Positions 1-4,953 of a stretch of 7,127 nucleotides of DNA are shown piece by piece. The stretch covers positions 1 through 7,127 of the forward strand of contig VHBD01000076.1 of the NCBI GenBank assembly GCA_016872125.1, given 5' to 3'. The notes beneath the pieces were generated by a model, which saw only the letters and a program-made list of their open reading frames with translations, searched no databases and was not told the DNA's origin. Origin of the DNA: Sphingomonadales bacterium. GTDB taxonomy: Bacteria; Bacteroidota; Bacteroidia; UBA7662. The position numbers and the translations under genes are program-made. Within the stretch, counting starts at the first letter, position 1; each line of letters starts with the position of its first letter.

Positions 1-359
1 GGACCGGCAGGACCGGTATCACCGGTAGCACCTACAGGACCGGTATCACCGGTAGGACCGGCAGGACCTTGTGGACCTCCGGCAGGACCTTGTGGACCTA
101 CAGGACCGGTAAGACCGATAGGACCGGTATCACCGGTAGCACCGGTAAGACCGATAGGACCGGTATCACCGGTAGGACCGGCAGGACCGGTAGCACCGGT
201 AAGACCGATAGCACCGGTAAGACCGATAGGACCGGTATCACCGGTAGGACCGGTAGCACCGGTAGCACCGGTAGGACCGGTAGCACCGGTAGCACCGGTA
301 TCACCGGTAAGACCGATAGGACCGGTAGCACCGGTAGCACCAGTCGGACCTTGTGGACC
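1..359 (-). repeat. Collagen-type tandem repeat, 9-base triplet unit with 18-base higher order
   Basis: This is the DNA of the Gly-X-Y region. Almost every 9 bases encode one Gly triplet, and codon choice is very uniform (GGT for Gly, ACC for Thr, GCT, CCT and GAT in the X position). The palindromic hexamer ACCGGT occurs about 25 times. The GPI-GLT pair (plus-strand ggtaagaccgata) appears five times, at 108, 144, 198, 216 and 306. All these spacings are multiples of 18, suggesting expansion by two-triplet units. The repeat reaches the left edge, so its full length is unknown, and such tracts are prone to copy-number change and misassembly. Confidence 0.93.
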
Positions 360-791
360 AGGATATAAGGATTGGTGTGCGTATAATGCGAACGGTACAC
401 TTAACATCTCTGTGGATTGTACAAGCGTATAATTCGTTCCTCCTGAAGGATCAACCTTGGTAACCAGGAAATAGGGGCCAGCATTCCATACCATTTGAGA
501 AAATGGCATCGATGGATTTTGACCACCACCAATTTTAATGGTTAATAAACCATTTGCATTGGTTTGACCTTGGTGGTATTCTTGGTATACCAGAGTCCCG
601 TTTACAGAATCTCTAACAATTGAGATTTGAGCAGTTACTGATTGATTAACCAACGGCTGCCCGGAATTTGCTCTCAACAGAGATTGATGCATCATCTGAA
701 GTGGAACCTGCTGAGAAAAAACGCAAAGCGTCGAGCCCAAATGCAAAGCAAAAACTACAACGATGATAAAAAGTAATTTGATTGATTTCAT
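1..791 (-). CDS. Secreted collagen-like (Gly-X-Y) protein, C-terminus cut by window edge
   Basis: Translating from the ATG at 791-789 gives 263 complete codons with no stop before the left edge, so the 3' end is missing. Residues 1-27 form a signal peptide (MKSIK, then a hydrophobic run LLFIIVVVFAL, cleavage probably near FSQ). Residues about 28-140 match the module that precedes collagen-like tails in many Bacteroidota proteins: an opening like QVPLQMMHQSLLRANSGQP, a TNANGLLTIKIG strand, NAGPYFLVTKVDPSGGTNY, and the ending MLSVPFALYA. From residue 145 the chain is Gly-X-Y triplets (GAT, GPT, GDT, GPI, GLT, GPQ, GPA), about 40 in view, with one extra Gly at 238-239 that shifts the register. 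Role inferred: an exported fibrous or surface protein; ligand unknown. It lies 44 bases downstream of the T9SS protein on the same strand, with no terminator seen between them. Identification as collagen-like is firm; function is not. Confidence 0.9.
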   Translation of the reverse strand, partial: MKSIKLLFIIVVVFALHLGSTLCVFSQQVPLQMMHQSLLRANSGQPLVNQSVTAQISIVRDSVNGTLVYQEYHQGQTNANGLLTIKIGGGQNPSMPFSQMVWNAGPYFLVTKVDPSGGTNYTLVQSTEMLSVPFALYAHQSLYPGPQGPTGATGATGPIGLTGDTGATGATGPTGATGATGPTGDTGPIGLTGAIGLTGATGPAGPTGDTGPIGLTGATGDTGPIGLTGPVGPQGPAGGPQGPAGPTGDTGPVGATGDTGPAG

Positions 792-835
792 AATACTTAT
801 TTTATTGAATTGAGAAAATAGAGAGTATGGAAAAG

Positions 836-2251
836 TTATTTTTTACTGAATTTGATATGCTTGATTTCTTCGGAAAATCCCATTTTCGGGTCGAAACATT
901 TGTAAAGAAGTTGTAATGTGTAATGTCCTGTATTTAAGATATCTGCATATTTAAATGGAATTAAATGCGATCCTTTTAACAAGGTTAATTCATCGTGCGC
1001 CAAAACCCTACCCATCGGGTCAATGACCTTTAGCTCTAACAAACCGGATGCGTGCATCAACAAGTTGATCATGGTATGATCTTCAACCGGATTAGGAGTT
1101 AATAAAGCACTCCATGTCGTTTGTTTTGGAGATGCTAAATCATGAGTGCTAAGTTTCCAAAGGTTCATAGGATTTCCCAAAGGATCCGCCAATTCACTTT
1201 GACCCATGTCTACCAACATTGAACCTTCTGACATTCCATTGACATTCATGACAAAAAGATCATCCCCTTGAGAAACTACCCATTCATCTAGACTAAACCA
1301 TACCAATCGAATCAAATTGCCCTCTTGCCGAAATACGAGCTGTTGATTATTCGAATTCTGCTTACACCAAATTTTGTTAACAGTCAAGCCTGAAGGAATC
1401 TGGAGAAGTAAAGTGGCTGCACCTAATTTCATGTTTTGACCTGCGGAAATCACCCATTCAAAATTCTCATTAAGAGGGGTCATTTTCCCGGAATTTGACA
1501 GGGTTTGCCATGCTGTCCGGTTAATTATTCCGGGTGAATACGATCCATTGACATCACCAGCAAATAAAGCTTCACCCAGCATTAACGAATCCCTTTGTCC
1601 AGGCTGCCTTTGGACTTGAACCTGGTTAACACTGTAAGCCCAGTCACCGCTTGGAAATGTTGAAGTATACCCAGCTACCCGTCTCATTACCATCAAAGCA
1701 TCGGAATTGGTTAAAACCAAATTTTGATTGATATCCCCAGCCTGGGCATATAGTCCATTCAGAAGATTAAAACCAGTAAAAGAACGATTTATTAAAAGGG
1801 CATCCGTACCGTTCGCTCCGCCCCAAGATCTATTATCTGTATATTCAATAGAATAAACTCCATCTTTCACAAAACCCATCTCGGCCACACCCTGGGTATT
1901 GGTTACGCCATTGGCAATAATAGAGCCATTATGATCTCTTAAATTGATTTGAACCATTGATAAAGGCGAATTCAGGGTGTTTTTGTATTTCAAAGAAGCC
2001 TTGATTCGCATCCAAGGGTATAGCCATTCAAAATTGTGCTGAACGCCGGATTTTCCTATTATTGAACCCGAACTCTCGAAATAATCCGTAAAAACCTCGC
2101 CAAATGAAACCGAAAGTGACCCACTGGCAGAGGAAGCACTCTCTCCCCCCCCACTCAAAACTGAATTTTGTGCCCACAAACTCTGAGCTGACAACAAAAA
2201 AACAGGGATTGAGAACAGAAATAACCCGAAAAATCTTTGAATCATGGTCAT
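836..2251 (-). CDS. Secreted dockerin-like protein with T9SS type A sorting domain
   Basis: 471 residues from the chosen start at 2251. The frame is open to an ATG at 2323, but the extra 24 residues would precede a typical signal peptide (MTMIQRFFGLFLFSIPVFLL, cleavage near WAQ at 26-28), so the shorter start is preferred; an ATG two codons later (2245) is also possible. Residues 29-75 resemble a Bacteroidota N-terminal module (GSLSVSFGEVFTDYF, then GKSGVQHNFE). Residues 81-165 look like a carboxypeptidase-regulatory or CnaB-like beta domain (VTNTQGVAEMGFVKDGVYSI). Residues 170-240 carry two dockerin-like calcium loops (AGDINQNLVLTNSDALMVMRR and AGDVNGSY). Residues 265-350 resemble the cohesin-like beta segment often paired with them. 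Residues 380-471 are a type A sorting domain: TPNPVED, then VIDPMGRVL, then LNTGHYTLQLLY, ending KHIKFSKK. It is presumably exported across the outer membrane by T9SS and anchored or released at the surface. No catalytic domain is visible, so a structural or binding role is inferred. Confidence 0.9.
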   Translation of the reverse strand: MTMIQRFFGLFLFSIPVFLLSAQSLWAQNSVLSGGGESASSASGSLSVSFGEVFTDYFESSGSIIGKSGVQHNFEWLYPWMRIKASLKYKNTLNSPLSMVQINLRDHNGSIIANGVTNTQGVAEMGFVKDGVYSIEYTDNRSWGGANGTDALLINRSFTGFNLLNGLYAQAGDINQNLVLTNSDALMVMRRVAGYTSTFPSGDWAYSVNQVQVQRQPGQRDSLMLGEALFAGDVNGSYSPGIINRTAWQTLSNSGKMTPLNENFEWVISAGQNMKLGAATLLLQIPSGLTVNKIWCKQNSNNQQLVFRQEGNLIRLVWFSLDEWVVSQGDDLFVMNVNGMSEGSMLVDMGQSELADPLGNPMNLWKLSTHDLASPKQTTWSALLTPNPVEDHTMINLLMHASGLLELKVIDPMGRVLAHDELTLLKGSHLIPFKYADILNTGHYTLQLLYKCFDPKMGFSEEIKHIKFSKK

Positions 2252-2265
2252 AAAAATTGAGTTCT

Positions 2266-2382
2266 TTAAAAAAAGGATATACCACCCACCGTATCGATCC
2301 CTCCCGTGGAGATAGAAGCCCATTGGGCCTTGACTCCGGTGGAAATCAAGACCAAAACGGCAACTAATGATATTTTATACAT
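2266..2382 (-). pseudogene. Truncated secreted-protein gene: orphan signal peptide plus 18 residues
   Basis: A 38-codon ORF starts at ATG 2382 and ends at TAA 2268-2266. Residues 1-20 are an excellent signal peptide (MYKISLVAVLVLISTGVKAQ, with the Bacteroidota-typical cleavage before or after AQ). The next residues, WASISTGGIDTVGGISFF, resemble the first strand of secreted Bacteroidota beta-propeller (YCF48-like) proteins, where the chain would normally continue for hundreds of residues. Here it stops just after a run of seven T (2274-2268 on the minus strand). The T9SS gene starts 14 bases downstream with its own signal peptide, and neither other frame continues a propeller sequence. I read this as the 5' remnant of a gene whose body was deleted or replaced; it may still supply the promoter for the genes downstream. 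A functional small secreted peptide is the alternative. Confidence 0.55.
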
Positions 2383-2702
2383 GGGTTAAGTCTAAATTAC
2401 GTTGCTTGAAGTAAATCTAATATCATTTTAGCAGATTTCCTTAACATTATGAAAAAAAATCTGACCCATGCTGTAGGTCATACTGCCCCTAGTTCTCGTA
2501 CCCTCTCCCCAAGTCCTAGAGGCCAAATTTGAAAGGAAAAGTACTAGCCCCCGTTAAGATCAAATCGTTTGGGACTCCCAGGCCTTGTAACCGGTAGTGG
2601 CTTGGAGTTAGGATCAGGAACCTGAATTAACCCATAAGAATCTCAAGGAACAGGTTGGAGGACTCAAGCCTGCAGGGGATAGTTTTAGTGCAAATTTAGA
2701 GC
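2383..2702. other. Intergenic stretch with no convincing gene
   Basis: About 320 bases lie between the signal-peptide ORF and the tRNA terminator. No ORF with a start codon, plausible length or recognisable protein was found on either strand. It should contain the promoter of the minus-strand genes to its left. The best element seen is TAGATTTA, close to the Bacteroidota -7 consensus TAnnTTTG, but without a good TTG partner, so it is not called. There is an A8 tract at 2452-2459. A plus-strand frame from about 2614 into the tRNA is open for some 60 codons and reads protein-like at first (ELTHKNLKEQVGGLKPAGDS) but has no start codon. Confidence 0.5.
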
Positions 2703-2742
2703 AAATAAAAAGGGTCTACGAGACTTATGTTCGTAAACCCTT
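2703..2742 (-). terminator. Rho-independent terminator of tRNA-Asn
   Basis: Read on the minus strand, AAGGGTTTACGA (2742-2731) pairs with TCGTAGACCCTT (2721-2710). This gives a 12-base-pair stem with a single G-U pair and a 9-base loop, followed by a T-rich tail (TTTTATTT, 2710-2703). It begins 9 bases after the 3' end of the tRNA, the expected place for a terminator of a single-tRNA transcript. Confidence 0.85.
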
Positions 2743-2751
2743 GATTATCAG

Positions 2752-2825
2752 CTCCCCGGGTTGGGCTCGAACCAACGACCCCCTGATTAACAGTCAAGTG
2801 CTCTAACCAACTGAGCTACCGAGGA
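2752..2825 (-). tRNA. tRNA-Asn (anticodon GTT)
   Basis: The 74-base gene folds into a complete cloverleaf. The acceptor stem is TCCTCGG with CCGGGGA, including one T-G pair; the D arm is GCTC with GAGC. The anticodon stem is CTTGA with TCAGG around the loop CTGTTAA, giving anticodon GTT (plus-strand aac at 2789-2791). The T arm is GTTGG, TTCGAGC, CCAAC. The discriminator base is G, as expected for tRNA-Asn. The 3' CCA is not encoded (the next bases are CT), so it must be added by the CCA-adding enzyme. It reads asparagine codons AAC and AAU. It appears to be transcribed alone, with its own promoter and terminator. Confidence 0.97.
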
Positions 2826-2866
2826 ATTTTAGGGTTTATAATTAGGCTTTTGCCCCAAAAGGAGTG

Positions 2867-2897
2867 CAATGATAGCATTTAACCGCCAAAGTTCCAA
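2867..2897 (-). promoter_or_regulatory. Candidate promoter of tRNA-Asn
   Basis: On the minus strand TTGGAA (2897-2892) is followed after 17 bases by TATCATTG (2874-2867). The second element differs by one base from the Bacteroidota -7 consensus TAnnTTTG, and the TTG sits at a suitable -33 distance. It lies about 42 bases upstream of the mature tRNA 5' end, leaving a short leader for RNase P to remove. Seen by eye only, so moderate confidence. Confidence 0.45.
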
Positions 2898-2942
2898 TAT
2901 TTGCCCTCCAAACATGTTCAACCTTGACCCCATCCCCCTCCC

Positions 2943-3872
2943 ATGGCGCAGCAACTTCCTCTGGTAATTGTCGGAACCGTCGCTTTTGACAGCATCGAAA
3001 CCCCTTTTGGCAAGGCAGATCGGGTGATTGGAGGGGCGGGGACCTACGGGGCCCTGGCGGCGAGCCACTTTACGAAAGGGATTGGGCTAGTTTCGGTAAT
3101 TGGGGATGATTTTCCGGAGGAATCGCTGGCCATGATGCGGTCCAGGGGGATTGATACGGAGGGAATTCAGCGGGTAGCCGGTCAGGAATCCTTCTTTTGG
3201 GCCGGGAAATACCACCTGGACATGAACAGCCGCGATACCCTAGAGACCAAACTCAATGTTTTGGCGGATTTTGACCCGGTTCTGCCCCAGGCCTACCGTA
3301 GCCCCCGCCTCTTGATGCTCGGCAACCTCACCCCCTCGGTCCAAATGAGGGTTTTGGACCAAATGGAAAGCCGCCCCGACTTGATTGCGATGGACACCAT
3401 GAACTTTTGGATGGATATCGCATGGGATGCCTTGCTGGAAACCATTGCCCGGGTGGATTTGCTCACCATCAACGACGAAGAGGCCCGTCAACTCTCCGGC
3501 GAACGCTCCCTGCTCAAAGCCGCCCGCAAAATTGCCAAGATGGGGCCCCGCTACCTCATTATCAAGAAAGGCGAACACGGGGCCCTGCTCTTTGGGGATG
3601 GGGAAATCTTCTTTGCCCCGGCCCTGCCTTTGGAAGAAGTTTGCGACCCAACAGGAGCGGGCGATAGTTTTGCGGGGGGTCTGATGGGGTATTTGGCATC
3701 GCAGCCACAAATCACCTTCGAACATCTCAAACAAGGGATTCTTTGCGGCTCGGCCTTGGCCTCCTGCACGGTCGAAGGCTTTGGGACCAGCAGCCTCGAA
3801 GCCGTCACCGACGAAGTCCTCCAAGACCGCCTTCGTGTTTTTGATCGCCTGACCCGAATTAGCCTAGGCTAA
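2943..3872 (+). CDS. PfkB/ribokinase-family carbohydrate kinase
   Basis: 309 residues, a normal length for the family, starting at ATG 2943 with the first beta strand (LVIVGTVAFDSIETP) only a few residues in. Family marks: the N-terminal di-glycine substrate-site segment VIGGAGTYGALAAS (28-41), SVIGDDFPEE (51-60), DTMNFW (151-156), TINDEEARQLSG (175-186), the strand before the ATP site LIIKKGEHGALLF (205-217), and the PfkB signature DPTGAGDSFAGG (235-246) with the catalytic base predicted at D241. The family transfers phosphate from ATP to a sugar, nucleoside or related hydroxyl in the cytosol; the exact substrate cannot be read from sequence. The TVAFDSIETPFGKADRV opening is, from memory, typical of an uncharacterised bacterial sugar-kinase subgroup. 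No clear promoter or Shine-Dalgarno was found in the 117 bases between the gene and the divergent tRNA. Its last 14 bases overlap the convergent asd gene. Confidence 0.93.
   Translation: MAQQLPLVIVGTVAFDSIETPFGKADRVIGGAGTYGALAASHFTKGIGLVSVIGDDFPEESLAMMRSRGIDTEGIQRVAGQESFFWAGKYHLDMNSRDTLETKLNVLADFDPVLPQAYRSPRLLMLGNLTPSVQMRVLDQMESRPDLIAMDTMNFWMDIAWDALLETIARVDLLTINDEEARQLSGERSLLKAARKIAKMGPRYLIIKKGEHGALLFGDGEIFFAPALPLEEVCDPTGAGDSFAGGLMGYLASQPQITFEHLKQGILCGSALASCTVEGFGTSSLEAVTDEVLQDRLRVFDRLTRISLG
3859..3872. repeat. Perfect 14-base palindrome forming the overlap of two convergent gene ends
   Basis: TTAGCCTAGGCTAA equals its own reverse complement and spans exactly the region shared by the kinase (+) and asd (-). 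On each strand it is read as AGC CTA GGC TAA, so both proteins end Ser-Leu-Gly and stop. The symmetry does not extend to the flanking bases (a at 3858, c at 3873). It has no loop and no T tract, so it is a poor intrinsic terminator. Confidence 0.95.
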
Positions 3873-4869
3873 CAAGATTCATCAAGGCTTCGGCGATTTG
3901 GACGGCGTTGGTGGCAGCACCCTTGCGCAGGTTATCGGCGACCACCCACATATTCAGACATTTGTCGCGCGTGAAATCCTGTCGGACTCTGCCTACAAAA
4001 ACTTCATCCCGGTCTTGGCAATGAAGGGGCATGGGATACTGATTCTGGGAGGGATCATCCTCCAATAGAACGCCCGGGGTTTGTTGTAACAATTCCCGAA
4101 CTCGCTGCATCGCAAAGTCTTTTTCGAACTCCACATTCACCGCTTCGCTGTGACCCCCCATCACGGGAACCCGAACCGTGGTTGCACAGAGGTTGATTCC
4201 CTCATCGCCTATAATTTTGCGGGTTTCGTGGGTCATTTTCATTTCTTCTTTGGTGTACCCGTTGTCCAAAAAAACATCAATATGCGGTAGGCAATTAAGA
4301 TCAATGCGGTGGGGGTACGCCATGGCACCGTCGATACCGGCCCTTTCGTTCATTAACTGGCTAACCGCCTTGACCCCGGTTCCGGTAACGCTTTGGTAGG
4401 TGCTGACCACAATCCGCCGAATTCGGAATTCCTGGTGCAGCAAGTTGAGCGCCACCACCAATTGAATGGTCGAGCAATTTGGATTGGCCACAATCAACGA
4501 GGGAGACTGCAAAGCGTGAGCATTCACTTCGGGCACCACCAAGGGAACGGCAGGATCCATACGCCAGGCCGAAGAGTTATCAATCACCCGAATTCCGGCT
4601 TGGGCAAAACGAGGCGCCCATTCCAGGGAGACCGAACTGCCCGCGGAGAACAAAGCCAGATCTGCCCCCATTTGGATGGCTGTATCGGGGGAAACGATCG
4701 TCCAATCCTGGTCTTTCCAACGAAGGGTTTTGCCGACCGAGGCCGGGGAAGCCACGGGAATCAAGGTATCCACCGGAAACTGACGCTCTTCGAGAACGCG
4801 TAACATGGTGGAGCCCACCAGGCCCGATGCGCCGACGACAGCAACACGATAGGATCGTGGTTTGTTCAT
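3859..4869 (-). CDS. asd: Aspartate-semialdehyde dehydrogenase
   Basis: 336 residues from ATG 4869, a usual length for the family. The frame stays open to an ATG at 4929, but those 20 extra residues (low-complexity, just before the core) would precede the normal opening YRVAVVGASGLVGSTMLRVL, so the later start is chosen. The enzyme reduces L-aspartyl-4-phosphate to aspartate semialdehyde with NADPH, the branch point for lysine/diaminopimelate, threonine and methionine synthesis in the cytosol. Visible: the Rossmann NADP loop GASGLVG (13-19), DNSSAWRMD (97-105), the active-site motif ANPNCST with nucleophile C132, YQSVTGTG (158-165), RVPVMGGHSE with R233 and the acid/base H240, and a C-terminal NLRKGAATNAVQIAE (313-327). 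All expected catalytic residues are present, so it should be active. It converges on the kinase gene with a 14-base overlap and diverges from the secreted protein upstream. Confidence 0.97.
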   Translation of the reverse strand: MNKPRSYRVAVVGASGLVGSTMLRVLEERQFPVDTLIPVASPASVGKTLRWKDQDWTIVSPDTAIQMGADLALFSAGSSVSLEWAPRFAQAGIRVIDNSSAWRMDPAVPLVVPEVNAHALQSPSLIVANPNCSTIQLVVALNLLHQEFRIRRIVVSTYQSVTGTGVKAVSQLMNERAGIDGAMAYPHRIDLNCLPHIDVFLDNGYTKEEMKMTHETRKIIGDEGINLCATTVRVPVMGGHSEAVNVEFEKDFAMQRVRELLQQTPGVLLEDDPSQNQYPMPLHCQDRDEVFVGRVRQDFTRDKCLNMWVVADNLRKGAATNAVQIAEALMNLVSLG

Positions 4870-4953
4870 GGTGTTGGGGTGTTGGTATTGCGGACTCAAA
4901 GATGCTAAAACATTCGCTCCAAAAGTCACAACGGGATAGGCTTTTTTGGGGTC
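4870..4953. promoter_or_regulatory. Divergent intergenic region between asd and the lamin-tail gene
   Basis: These 84 bases separate the two divergent start codons and should hold promoters for both. On the minus strand CATCTTTG (one mismatch to the Bacteroidota -7 consensus TAnnTTTG) occurs upstream of asd, but the available TTG partners are 15 or 24 bases away, outside or at the edge of the usual spacing. No convincing plus-strand pair was seen. If asd started at 4929 the gap would shrink to 24 bases. Confidence 0.35.

Noticed and set aside
1..359. CRISPR array or satellite
   Set aside because: The repeats are 9 and 18 bases long with no unique spacers and are fully explained by Gly-X-Y coding.
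69..368. Plus-strand 99-codon ORF of Thr-Gly repeats
   Set aside because: It is the antisense of the collagen repeat and stays open only because ACCGGT is palindromic and in register. It has no signal peptide or upstream context and ends where the repeat ends.
98..400. Minus-strand ORF rich in VLPVLPVL
   Set aside because: It is an out-of-frame reading of the collagen repeat. The true frame has a signal peptide, an N-terminal domain and Gly every third residue.
2560..2600. Second tRNA or small RNA suggested by a GGGACTCCC motif
   Set aside because: No cloverleaf or extended stem could be built around it.
3240..3824. Minus-strand 194-codon ORF inside the sugar kinase
   Set aside because: It is an antisense shadow of a gene with all PfkB motifs, and its translation shows no recognisable domain.
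3851..3880. Bidirectional terminator at the kinase/asd junction
   Set aside because: The 14-base palindrome has no loop or flanking T tracts and would form only a very short hairpin.
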